Shown: positions 44,837 to 54,600 of the stretch, in pieces
Position numbering within the stretch: position 1 is the first letter of the stretch
Layout of the letters: each line of letters opens with the position of its first letter
Notes under the pieces: model-generated
The model's database searches: none
What the model was told of the DNA's origin: nothing
The model's input: the letters and a program-made list of their open reading frames with translations, nothing else
Assembly: GCA_964437365.1 (NCBI GenBank)
Contig: CAYTGM010000026.1
Coordinates: 10,673-74,672 of the forward strand
Origin: CAYTGM01 sp964437365
Lineage (GTDB): Bacteria; Sumerlaeota; Sumerlaeia; SLMS01
DNA: 64,000 nt
Direction of reading: 5' to 3'
Translations under genes and position numbers: made by a program

Positions 44837-46525
44837 GTGGTTTCTCGCTTCTCCTTCTTACTCCTCTTCCTGTTTCTCCTCTCAATCCTTCCTGCACTTT
44901 CCCTGGCTCAGACTCAAACCACCATCGCTCAAACGTCTTCAACATCCACATTGGTTCTCCACTCTCATCAATGGGAGATGCCGGCCTTGCTCAAAGTCTA
45001 CGAAGACGCATTTCATTTAACGGCGAGAATAAAGCAGGAAGATGGATTCACCACGTCGGCACTCACCTCGGCGTCTGATTGTCTGACATCGGCATCACCT
45101 GAGCAACAATTTACAGGCTACCTCGCCCTTCACCTTGTTGATAAAACAGATCAAACTGTTTTAAGCGATACGAAAAAGCAACTCAAAGAGACCGCAGCAA
45201 AGATTGATCTCCTTGGGCATCAACACGGTCGTGACCTGAAGTGGGGGAGACAGCCGCTGCTCCGACTTGTGCAAGACTCAGATGAAGTCATCTCTGAGCA
45301 GCCTTTCTTTCGTGAGTTGCTAACGCACTTCAGAGACGATGAGATTCCGGGTAATGCTTATGGTACGGCAGAAATTCTTAAAACAGCACTCAACTACCCT
45401 GAACTCAACGTTATCCAAATACTCGCGAACGCACTGGTTGAAGAGACTCAAACAGAGTTACATCTCTCACAGTACTCACTAAGGCTATCTTCACTCTTTC
45501 TTTCGCATTATATTCAATACGGCAGCGAAGGATACGAACTCCTTTATCAGCCGGATGAAGAAACGAAAAGTCTTTTACTGAAGGTTTCAACGCTTGTTTT
45601 GAAAGGGCTTCCGGAGACTACCCTTAACGGAAACCACTCAGTGTATAGTCAAACCGAGAGCCTTGCGCTTTCTTACCTCAGGTCCATAGATCTCTTTCCC
45701 GAAGCGGAAATTACTGAAATTCTCAGTTCGGATCTTGTCGATAAGGATATCAGGATAGAGTTGATTGCTGAATGGCTCGTCCAGAGTCCCAGCTCTCTTT
45801 TTGACATCAAGAACCATCACTACTTTGCGAAAACGGTCGCTCTGGATGAGAATATCTTCCACCGTGGGATAAGACGCGCCTGCGAAGAGGTTGAAGAACC
45901 AGCCTATTACGGATACTCAAGATTCTATGATAGATGGACACACCGCCTGACTCCGGTCTTCTGCCAGTTCAAGCAGCAGGCGGTAAGTGCCGTAAGAAAT
46001 GAGCTTCGAAATACAACGGAAGCGCATTCTCAGATTAACCTCGCCAAATTCCTGATCTATTCTAACGATCGCGAATCACTTGTCGAAATTGCAGAAGCTA
46101 TCGTTTCCAACTTCGCTGACGATGATATACGATGGAATCGAAGTGAGTCCAATTGGCTTCTCTATTCTATGGATGATCTTGAGGAAACGGAACTCGAACC
46201 TGTCTATTCTGTGCTGGAAGCAGGGCTTAACGTTGGCGTTCGCATGGAGGACTGGCAGATGACTGTTTCCTGTTTACGACTCATCGAACACTTTGGTCGT
46301 CACTATCAGGTCTACGAGAACGAACCACTGATGGACTTTGTGTTGGAAAACATGGCTGATGATGATGTACCTCAAAATGGAGCTGATGCTTATCATATTC
46401 TTCGTCGGGGTCTTCCTGATACTCTCCCATGGATTGAGAAACTTGCTGCAGAGGGAGATGAGCAACAGCAGCTCGGAGCACAAAGGTTACTCGAGAATCG
46501 CTATTCATCCGGTTTCGGTTTCTAG
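44837..46525 (+). CDS. Exported helical protein of unknown function
   Basis: 562 residues from GTG 44837, nine bases after AAGAGG. The signal peptide is long and very hydrophobic and ends A-L-S-L-A before Q-T-Q-T-T. The mature protein is rich in Leu, Glu and Gln and appears all-helical, possibly HEAT-like. No family recognised. It lies after the HTH relic and is followed by a dispersed repeat and then mreB in the opposite direction. Confidence 0.7.
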   Translation: MVSRFSFLLLFLFLLSILPALSLAQTQTTIAQTSSTSTLVLHSHQWEMPALLKVYEDAFHLTARIKQEDGFTTSALTSASDCLTSASPEQQFTGYLALHLVDKTDQTVLSDTKKQLKETAAKIDLLGHQHGRDLKWGRQPLLRLVQDSDEVISEQPFFRELLTHFRDDEIPGNAYGTAEILKTALNYPELNVIQILANALVEETQTELHLSQYSLRLSSLFLSHYIQYGSEGYELLYQPDEETKSLLLKVSTLVLKGLPETTLNGNHSVYSQTESLALSYLRSIDLFPEAEITEILSSDLVDKDIRIELIAEWLVQSPSSLFDIKNHHYFAKTVALDENIFHRGIRRACEEVEEPAYYGYSRFYDRWTHRLTPVFCQFKQQAVSAVRNELRNTTEAHSQINLAKFLIYSNDRESLVEIAEAIVSNFADDDIRWNRSESNWLLYSMDDLEETELEPVYSVLEAGLNVGVRMEDWQMTVSCLRLIEHFGRHYQVYENEPLMDFVLENMADDDVPQNGADAYHILRRGLPDTLPWIEKLAAEGDEQQQLGAQRLLENRYSSGFGF

Positions 46526-46613
46526 TGCGATCTTCAGTGGTAATGGTATGATAGACGGTGTGCGAGAGGGGTGGAACTGTGTGCTTGGAAACGGAGCAAC
46601 AGTGGTGGTATTT

Positions 46614-46682
46614 CGCGGCTTTCAGGCGCTCAGAGCTACTGCTCGCAGCCAGCATTTAATAAGCAGGACTTCTGAAGATCAC
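46614..46682 (+). repeat. 69-bp dispersed repeat, copy 1
   Basis: Matches, in inverted orientation, 49164-49232: 62 of 69 positions agree without gaps, the mismatches clustering in a central eight-base block. The conserved parts are CTTTCAGGCGCTCAGAGCT, TCGCAGCCAGCAT and CAGGACTTCTGAAGATCAC. It encodes nothing obvious. Confidence 0.8.
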
Positions 46683-46685
46683 TCG

Positions 46686-46719
46686 AAGAAAAACGACCTC
46701 CCAGAAATTGGGAGGTCGT
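46686..46719 (-). terminator. Rho-independent terminator of mreB
   Basis: Read on the minus strand: stem ACGACCTCCCA / TGGGAGGTCGT (plus coordinates 46693-46703 and 46709-46719), followed by a T-rich tract (plus-strand A run at 46686-46693). It lies 37 bases past the mreB stop. Confidence 0.88.
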
Positions 46720-46755
46720 CATGAATCTTGAGGCCCAGGAGGAAAGTATTAAAGC

Positions 46756-47799
46756 CTACCTCACCAGGACTTCCAGCTTATGCATCATGTCGAGTGACTC
46801 AAGAATACGACCAGCACCTTCGACGATGGCTGTCTCCGGATTTTTGCAGAGATAGACGGGAAGGCCTGTTTCCCGTCCGATCAAAGTGTCGAGACCTCTC
46901 AGCTGGCTGGAACCACCTGCGAGGCAAATTCCTCGGTCTATAATGTCTCCTGAGAGTTCAGAAGGTGTTTTTTCCAGAGTACCTTTGACAGCATCGATGA
47001 TTGTCATGATGGGATCCATCAATGCATCCCGAATTTCTTCGCTGTGTACTTCGATGGTGCGGGGGAGACCTCCCATGAGATCGTTACCCTTCACACTCAT
47101 GATCAGCTCTTCATCGAGTCGATCCGCAGAACCGATATAGACTTTAATATCTTCCGCTGTTCTTGGGCCGATCAGCAGGTTATACTTTCTTTTAATGTGC
47201 TGAATGATAGCCTCATCCATTGAATCACCGGCACAGCGGACAGAGGTTGCATGCACGATTCCGCCAAGAGAAATCACGGCAACTTCTGTGGTACCACCAC
47301 CGATGTCGATAATCATCGATCCGATTGGTTCTTCAACAGGAAGCCCAGCGCCCATAGCAGCCGCCATCGGCTCTTCGATAAGGTGGACAACACGTGCTCC
47401 AGCATGCAGCGCGCTTTCCCGAACAGCGCGTTTTTCAACTTCCGTTATGCCTGAAGGAACCGACACAACAACACGCGGACGCGTCAGATATTTCGTGCCT
47501 CGTCCCTGCTGGACGCGACGGATGAAATAGTTGAGCATTTCTTGAGTCACATCGAAGTCAGCAATTACCCCGTCTTTCATTGGGCGAATCGCGGTGATGT
47601 TTGAAGGGGTACGGCCAAGCATCTTCTTCGCTTCCATACCTACGGCAACCACTTTGCCCGAAGCTTTCTCGACGGCAACGACCGAGGGTTCACGAAGAAC
47701 GATGCCCTCTCCTTTGACATATACAAGAGAGTTGGCGGTTCCTAAATCAATTCCAATGTCGATGGTAAAATAATCAAAGAGCTGTTGTAGTGCGAGCAT
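46756..47799 (-). CDS. mreB: Rod-shape-determining protein MreB
   Basis: Actin-like ATPase that organises lateral cell-wall growth, implying a rod-like or elongated cell. 347 residues from ATG 47799; the frame is open to 47874. The phosphate-1 motif G-I-D-L-G-T-A-N-S-L-V-Y and phosphate-2 motif I-I-D-I-G-G-G-T-T-E-V are intact, as are P-S-V-V-A and G-A-G-L-P-V. Unlike most bacteria, no mreC/mreD follows; a terminator does. It is divergent from the membrane protein at 48061. Confidence 0.97.
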   Translation of the reverse strand: MLALQQLFDYFTIDIGIDLGTANSLVYVKGEGIVLREPSVVAVEKASGKVVAVGMEAKKMLGRTPSNITAIRPMKDGVIADFDVTQEMLNYFIRRVQQGRGTKYLTRPRVVVSVPSGITEVEKRAVRESALHAGARVVHLIEEPMAAAMGAGLPVEEPIGSMIIDIGGGTTEVAVISLGGIVHATSVRCAGDSMDEAIIQHIKRKYNLLIGPRTAEDIKVYIGSADRLDEELIMSVKGNDLMGGLPRTIEVHSEEIRDALMDPIMTIIDAVKGTLEKTPSELSGDIIDRGICLAGGSSQLRGLDTLIGRETGLPVYLCKNPETAIVEGAGRILESLDMMHKLEVLVR

Positions 47800-48060
47800 G
47801 AAGAGATACTTCCGGAGCGGGAATGAGCAGCAATTATCAGCGGGAGCCGGAACAGGTTGGGCCTTTCGGCACATTGTTTATAGACCCGTATCCCCACTCA
47901 CATCCAACGAGCTGAAGACCGTCAAGAACAAATCTTCACAACTTTTGAAGATTTAGATATATAACCGAAAAAAGATCTAAAGAATATGAATAGATTTCGG
48001 GTTGAGCATGCCCATTCTCTCAGATAAACGTTCTTTAGCGTAACGGATAAAAAATAGATT

Positions 48061-48945
48061 ATGGAAATACTCGCGATCATCATGTTCGTCATAAGCCTCC
48101 TGGGTTTTGTGATGATCATCTTCCCACAGACTTTTATTCGAGAGCAGAGAGTTGTTTTCCTCAACCCTCTCCTGCTTTTGATCTTTCTCCTCCGAGGATT
48201 CATTCATCTCTTTCCCGACAACTACGCGCGCTTCATGTATCGTGTGGTCGGTTTGGTCATCGTCGGGGTATGTTGGTTCTTCGGAATCAGCTTCCTCAAC
48301 AGTCCGCTCCGAGGTAAGGTTTCCTTCTACGACTCTCAATCAGTAGAAGTTGCGTCTGTTCCAGAAGAAATAAGTGATGAAGAGTATGAGGTCATTGTGG
48401 AGAATGAAGGACCTGCCTATACAAATGCTGTGATCAAGAAGGTTCGCGAAAAGCGGCCTGAGTGGGTCCTCTATTCGCCTCAGCCCATGATTCTTCATGT
48501 TGTAGATCCGAAAACGTGGATGATCGCACCCTTCGAGTTCAAGTGGGCGCTGTATAATGGAACCCCAATGTCAGTTCGCGCAGAGACAATCCTTGAGAAT
48601 GCCGGGTCCCTTCACAGGTCTAACATGAGAAAGATGCAAAAGAATGGGAACCTTGCAGAAGAGGTTGCGGCAAACCAGAGGAAATTTGGTCATCTCTCAG
48701 GCGGGGGAGTCTTTGTCGAAAATCTGGAAGGGCAGGAGCTTATGCCCCCTCTAGAAGAAGCAGACGACTTTATCCAGATGGCAAGGGATGCCTGGACATC
48801 AGGAGACACGGCAACCGCCGTAGAAAAAGCTCAGTCAGCATGGAGGATCAGAGCTTATCACCTCAGTGCAGATCATCCAGAAACAAAAGAGGTTGAAGAG
48901 ATGTTGAGGGCAGCCCAGCAAGCACTCTCGCAAGTGACTCAGTAA
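48061..48945 (+). CDS. Membrane protein of unknown function
   Basis: 294 residues. Three hydrophobic stretches in the first 80 residues (M-E-I-L-A-I-I-M-F-V-I, N-P-L-L-L-L-I-F-L-L-R-G, V-V-G-L-V-I-V-G-V-C-W-F-F) are followed by a soluble tail of about 200 residues with a helical Ala/Glu-rich end (A-R-D-A-W-T-S-G-D-T-A-T-A-V-E-K-A) that looks TPR-like. No family recognised. It is divergent from mreB. Confidence 0.65.
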   Translation: MEILAIIMFVISLLGFVMIIFPQTFIREQRVVFLNPLLLLIFLLRGFIHLFPDNYARFMYRVVGLVIVGVCWFFGISFLNSPLRGKVSFYDSQSVEVASVPEEISDEEYEVIVENEGPAYTNAVIKKVREKRPEWVLYSPQPMILHVVDPKTWMIAPFEFKWALYNGTPMSVRAETILENAGSLHRSNMRKMQKNGNLAEEVAANQRKFGHLSGGGVFVENLEGQELMPPLEEADDFIQMARDAWTSGDTATAVEKAQSAWRIRAYHLSADHPETKEVEEMLRAAQQALSQVTQ

Positions 48946-49163
48946 AGACCTGCCTGCCCTTTGACATTTCCTCAAAGACTGATGTTGTTGGATTTACCTC
49001 CGGGAATTAAAATCATTTTCTGAACATCGGGTATTCATACTTTCGTCGAGCTGAAACGGATGTTTTTGTCCATAAGGCATTTCATTTTTCTAGTTATAAC
49101 AGTTGGCTTTTTGGATGCAATTGGGTGCGACCCGATGTTGCCTGAGACTGTGCACTATCTTCG

Positions 49164-49232
49164 GTGATCTTCAGAAGTCCTGATCATGATATGCTGGCTG
49201 CGAACAGGAGCTCTGAGCGCCTGAAAGCCTCG
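49164..49232 (-). repeat. 69-bp dispersed repeat, copy 2 (inverted)
   Basis: Reverse complement of the element at 46614-46682 with seven mismatches. The pair encloses mreB and the 48061 gene. Confidence 0.8.
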
Positions 49233-49437
49233 AAGTGCTTTGCTCGTGGTATAGAGATACACCTTCGGTGCTTTGGGTTGCTCAGACCAGTCGACCGCCA
49301 TGACCAATTGTTAAGGGTCATTTGAGATTCGATGAGGAGTCCCGATCCCCAAACTCAATGCTTGATTTCTTAAGCATGAGATCCAATGCGTCAGTAAGAG
49401 GGAGGATCCTACAAAGCCTCCAGACCCCTCCCGGGAC

Positions 49438-49513
49438 GATGCCGGAGCGATGGCGGAGCGATCCAGGTCCGATGGCGATCGGACCGACAACGCTCCAGGA
49501 TCGCCGCGGCATC
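49438..49513. repeat. Complex palindromic element
   Basis: Outer GATGCCG (49438-49444) pairs with CGGCATC (49507-49513), GGAGCG with CGCTCC, and the core GGTCCGAT (49466-49473) / ATCGGACC (49478-49485) is perfect. The GGTCCGA core recalls the palindrome at 14518-14555. A non-coding structured RNA or a palindromic interspersed repeat is possible. Confidence 0.6.
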
Positions 49514-49884
49514 CAAGAGAGGGAAGTCCGAAGGATACTGTAGCTAATTGTCTGTAAATTGAAGTGAGCGATCGGTCGATACCTCATGGCGAGGTCGAAT
49601 CCTTTTCCCTGGAACCATCCTTGTGCAACGGGGGGGCTTTTCTTTCATGGATGATCGGGACCTGATGTCATGAGTGGTGTTATGTGCCATTTCAAGAGCA
49701 GGCGGAACCTTTCGCGCGGTTCAGATGTCCAATCCAATTAAGATCCATGAACCCCTGAAACGTGGAAAAGGGGGCAATTCCCCCCTTGACGCTTCCACCC
49801 CTGAGGAGGACTCTCAGATGATCGAAATTGCTACAAAGCGCAGGGCAGCCCTATGCTCTAAAGCTTGTTGTTGGAGGAGTTGAA

Positions 49885-50661
49885 GTGGAGAAACTGAGTC
49901 AGATGAAATGGAAGATCTGCGGACTCAATCAACGATACTTGAACCGTCGTAGAAGAAACACATCTTTGCTGAAACACCAGACCGCTTTTTCACTAATCGA
50001 ACTTCTGATCGTTGTGTCCATTATTTCGATTCTGGCGGCGATTGCGGTGCCTAACTTTCTGGAGGCTCAGACAAGAGCAAAAGTATCTCGGGTCAAGGCT
50101 GACATGCGTTCTCTCGCAACGGCGGTCGAATCCTATCGCGTGGACAATAATCGCTACCCCCATCGAAATAAATGGCCCGCGGGTGGGTCGTTCCAGGGGA
50201 TGGGCGATGTGACCCGGCGAATCACCGAAGGCGGTACAGGGCAACGCGGAGATTTGACTTTTCTAACAACACCGATTTCTTATATTTCAACGATTCCGGT
50301 CGACGTGTTCGAAAATCGTGTTGCCGCCCCCAATAATGTAATTGATTACTATGACGCAAAGCTTGTTCAGCATCTCCGCAGAGGACTGGACCCTGGAATT
50401 CAATTCGATTATCAGGGTGCCGTTGATTCAAACTCCAGCGGGTTCTATGATGTTGGATGGATGTTGCTTTCTGTTGGCCCTGATGGACATCTGGGCAACA
50501 GCTCAAGTGTAGGTAATTATCCTACGCGGGTCGCGTACACGACTTGGATCTGGGAGTATGATCCAACGAACGGTACCGTCAGCGAAGGGAATGTTACAAG
50601 ATTTTCAAGCCCGAGCATCGATGCAAGTGATGCTTTCGGATTTGTAGCATTTGGACCCTGA
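49885..50661 (+). CDS. Type IV prepilin/pseudopilin-like protein
   Basis: 258 residues if started at GTG 49885, seven bases after GGAGG (49873-49877); TTG 49828 and ATG 49903 are alternatives. A long basic leader precedes the class III signal T-A-F-S-L-I-E-L-L-I-V-V with the conserved Glu at +5, then a helix ending A-A-I-A-V-P-N-F-L-E-A-Q-T-R-A-K. The globular part has the major-pseudopilin look (M-R-S-L-A-T-A-V-E-S-Y-R-V-D-N-N-R-Y-P). Exported through a type II secretion or type IV pilus machine; none of that machinery is in the window. Confidence 0.88.
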   Translation: MEKLSQMKWKICGLNQRYLNRRRRNTSLLKHQTAFSLIELLIVVSIISILAAIAVPNFLEAQTRAKVSRVKADMRSLATAVESYRVDNNRYPHRNKWPAGGSFQGMGDVTRRITEGGTGQRGDLTFLTTPISYISTIPVDVFENRVAAPNNVIDYYDAKLVQHLRRGLDPGIQFDYQGAVDSNSSGFYDVGWMLLSVGPDGHLGNSSSVGNYPTRVAYTTWIWEYDPTNGTVSEGNVTRFSSPSIDASDAFGFVAFGP

Positions 50662-50713
50662 GGTCCTTAAGTAAGATTGTTTAGATAATTTATCGGGAAA
50701 GGGATCTTCCACG

Positions 50714-51595
50714 ATGATCAAAAGCAGTACAACAAGCCTCTGCCAGAAACTTTTCTGCTGCACGATGCTTTTTATGATTCTGGCCGCCATGCCTGGTGTA
50801 TCCCGGGCGAGTGTCGTGCCTCTGTCGCTTGAGCAGCTTGTGGCGATATCAGATGAAATCGTTGTCGTGCGTATTCAGGATACATCATCCACCATGCAGA
50901 ACCAACAGATACGGACCACCGCAAAGTTGGGTGTACTTGATCGCTTGAAAGGCTCTTCTAAGGAAACGGTAATGGAGATGACCTATCCTGGTGGCAAGGT
51001 CGGAAAACTTGTCATGGATGTGGCCGCCGTTCCTGTTCTCAGAAAAGACGAAGAAGCAATTCTCTTTCTCAGTCGCCCGATCGATCGACTTCCGAAGGAC
51101 CGCCGTGAGAAGTACGACCTTTCGGACCCGCTTGTTCAAAGCTATTCGATCGTCGGTGGCTTTCAGGGTAAGTTTACCATCGATAATCTTAGTGATCAAG
51201 GTGCTCGCACCAGGAAAGGCATGGAGCCAGTTCCTGCCAAAGCAGAGGTGAGTCGTTTTCGCGGACCGCAGAGGGATGGCACGAGAGCAAAGACAGCCAA
51301 TTACGATAGTTTTGTCAGCGCGATTGAACAGCTCGTCGCTGAAGAGAACCAGAAGAAGGCTCGGAGTGGTGCCCAGGATGAAATCGCTGGGGTTTATGGT
51401 CGATTTGCAGTGCCAACTCGGTCGGCAAATCCTGTGGTACGGTCTTTCGATCCACTGCCTACAATGGCCTATATGACGGACAAGGAACTCTCGAAAGTTA
51501 AAGCGAAATTGAGAGATGATATCCTGAAGGCTGAAAAAGAACGTGAAACACGAAAGAAAGAAGCCGACGAGCTGAAGAGCAGAAAAGTTAACTGA
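50714..51595 (+). CDS. Secreted protein of unknown function
   Basis: 293 residues with a signal peptide ending S-R-A-S. The region P-L-S-L-E-Q-L-V-A-I-S-D-E-I-V-V-V-R-I, then V-L-D-R-L-K-G and P-G-G-K-V-G-K, resembles a secreted family I have seen encoded near matrixin-like genes, with an unknown role. The C-terminus is a charged helix rich in Lys and Glu. It lies 87 bases before the giant adhesin-like gene, probably in the same transcript. Confidence 0.65.
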   Translation: MIKSSTTSLCQKLFCCTMLFMILAAMPGVSRASVVPLSLEQLVAISDEIVVVRIQDTSSTMQNQQIRTTAKLGVLDRLKGSSKETVMEMTYPGGKVGKLVMDVAAVPVLRKDEEAILFLSRPIDRLPKDRREKYDLSDPLVQSYSIVGGFQGKFTIDNLSDQGARTRKGMEPVPAKAEVSRFRGPQRDGTRAKTANYDSFVSAIEQLVAEENQKKARSGAQDEIAGVYGRFAVPTRSANPVVRSFDPLPTMAYMTDKELSKVKAKLRDDILKAEKERETRKKEADELKSRKVN

Positions 51596-51682
51596 AACAG
51601 AGAAATCCAAAGGGCATATTAAGATAGAATGATTAAGGTTTCCAGAATGAACGCTGATTGCCAGATTCGCCAGGAAGATCAT

Positions 51683-54600
51683 ATGAGAAGACATCCAGTA
51701 AGTAAATTCTCGATGCGGGCAGCCACTTTAATGGTCTGCCTCTTTTCGATATTGGGCCAGGCCGCTCTGGGTGGGCCAGGACTGCTGGTGGGAACGATTG
51801 AGGGGCGTGACCCTTCAACTCCATCCGATGATATTATCGATCGAAAATGGATGCGATGGAATGAAGATCAAAATATTTCATTCTATCTCTATCGTCCGGT
51901 ACAGGGATCGGGAGGTGGCTTTGAATCTTCTGTGATTAACCCGGCATTCAATACGGGCGATGATCCGATCCTTGACCTCGATGTTCTAAGCGCTCTTCAA
52001 GCAGCGGCAGGAGAATGGGACGATGTTGGGACTGAGCTCGAATATTCTACTCCTCAATTTTCAGATACTTTTTCCTTCCCAACCATTGATGTGCTTCGAA
52101 ATGGTCCACAGGCAACCGGGATGGATGGATTTAACCTGGTAACCTTTCGCGATCCTCCTCCGGGAGCTGTCGGTGGTTCGATACCTGTTGCTGATGGTGT
52201 CCAGTTCACACCGATCTATTATTACTTCGATGAAGACTATGAGCTGAACTCTACGAATCCTGATTCCTTCGTTGTTCCTGCAACTGATAATGGCATCGAC
52301 GGTGCCGTCCCCGAGTTGCTTGTCTTTACTGACACGGACACTCCTGAAACACTTCGTCTTCTGATTTCAACGAACTCGGGCTATGGATTGGGAGATACGA
52401 TTCCCGCCGGTGTGCTTGTGGAGGTTGACCTCGCCTTCAACCGCGAAATTCAGTACTTCGATTATCCTGATGATAAAGATGACCTTGAACTTGATGGCTT
52501 AAGTGAGTCTGCGGTCCTTGGTACTCTCGATATACAGGCACTTCTTACAAAGGGCGTCGGTCGATCTTCTCCTCTCGCTGAATCTCATCTGTACAATTCA
52601 ACGCTTTCCCCTTTCTACATTGTTGAAGGAGATGTGAATGATGAGTTTCTTTCAAATCCTTATGAGGTGCGAGAACTTAAGAAGGACGATGAGGCCAGTC
52701 TGATTTCTGTCTATGACGGACACAGAGATGGTACGATATCTGGACTGCTGCTTCAAGGCTCAACGGTTCCTTTTGAAAACACGATTCCTGCGGCGATCGG
52801 AGTAACCGGTACTCTGACAGGAAAGCTTCCTGATCATCCGGTGTTCGCCGGAAGGCCGAAGAATCTTCATGATCCATTGACACTGGATACAATAATTGAA
52901 GGCGGCAGATTTGGTATAACGGAACAGTTTGTCGGACCAGTCGAGCTGGAAACACACATTCTGGCAGGCCCTGAGCAGAGGCTTCCTTTGCTGGCCAGCC
53001 CGGACAATGTTGATGATGGTGCTTTCGTGTTTCTCAATGCTGATGAGTCACAGTTCAGTTCTGAATATAGACTGACCAACCTCGATCCTGCCGGGGATTG
53101 GTATCTCTTCATCACAGGCCGCGATGAAAATGTCGCTTATTTCAGCCAGCAAAGTTTAACCTTCTTCCGTGTTTCTCAGGACTATCCTAACGAGTTCTTC
53201 GGTGGTGTTGAGGGTAACGCACCGGTTCCTGGCGTCACGCCGAATCCGGATCTCGTTCCCGACGATACCATCTTCGCCAGTGACTATCTCGAGATGAATC
53301 CTGAATTTGTCCCCGTTGTGTTTATTGATCCAGAAACGGGTGAAGAAGAACCAGGTCTCGCTCCAACGGGTCGTTTCGGTGCTAGCCTTCCGCAGAGTAT
53401 CGATATGCTCGATGTTTTCAACAATGTTAACCAGACGGTTGGGCTGTTGACTGTTGAAGCAGACAACGAAACCCGCGCACGTGATATATATCTGGACAAC
53501 AGAGGCCGTGGTTTTGGCGGAAACTTTGGCCAGGTGCTCGATTTCAGTGAGGCTGAAGATCGACTGGAAATTGGCTATTTGATTCGCAACTCCCTCGGTG
53601 ATACCATTGGGCAGATTATACAGACATTTGAAATTCTTGATGAAACTGAAATTCCTTTCAACGATGGACGCTTCGAGGTAAGAGGTCCGAGAGCCATGAG
53701 AGTTACGTGGCAATATACGAATACAGATGGACCCCGATTCGTTGGTGCACAGCAGGTTTCTGATGGAACACAGCAGTGGGGACTTGCTCACCTTTCCAAC
53801 CCGAAATTTGGCCAGTCAGCGCGGCCTTCTCTCTTCATTAACGGCTCCCTTCAACAGGAAGGGAAGGAGTTCGGTCCGAACGGTCCTGGCTATATCTACT
53901 GGGATGACAATATTGGAGAACCTCAATACCGAATGGCAGTTGTAAATAATCTGCCAGACCTTGCAACACCGGCTGATGCTTTGCTGACGGTAAATTTTCA
54001 GCGTGCGTTTGGAACAAACTTATGGGATTTTCAAACGGGAGGGATTATAGATGGTCCACTCGCGACCAGCATCATCCAGCGCGGATTTATCCAGCGCTAT
54101 AACCCCGTTGAACTGGCCCCTGGTCAGACGAGGACGATCACTTGGGTATTCGCCTTTGAAGTTCCGGGAGTAGAAACAGAGTTTGATGTTAAAATACGTC
54201 AGGTTGAGAACGGGTTCCCTTATCAAGAAGGTGGACCTGCGATTCAACCTTTCTCGGATAATCCTTCAATTGGTTTTGGCCTCCCATCCAATGCAAGAAA
54301 CGTAAATATCATTACGAATACAAGCGATCGACTGCCTGGTCTCATTAACGACCAGGATGGTGATGGGGTGTTCGATGATGTTGATAACTGTCCATTTACC
54401 CCGAATGCCGACCAGGAAGATCTTAATCAGAATGGTATCGGTGATGCCTGCGAAGGGGACCGGGACGGAGATTCAATTCCAGACGCTCTTGATAATTGTC
54501 CCGATGTTCCAAATCCACTTCAGGAAGACCAGGACGGCGATGGCCTCGGTGACGTTTGCGATGATGATATTGATGGCGATGGCATTCCAAATGAAGAAGA

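Larger units (their letters stand above)
48946..49884 (+). other. 0.9-kb gene-free stretch with repeats
   Basis: No reading frame here has protein-like composition or a ribosome site; those of 60-90 codons are mirrored on both strands. It holds the inverted-repeat copy at 49164-49232 and the structured palindromic element at 49438-49513. The last 150 bases form the leader of the prepilin gene. Confidence 0.5.

Noticed and set aside
49318..49587. Overlapping frames on both strands at 49.3-49.6 kb
   Set aside because: They mirror each other across the palindromic element, which keeps stops away on both strands; no start signals.
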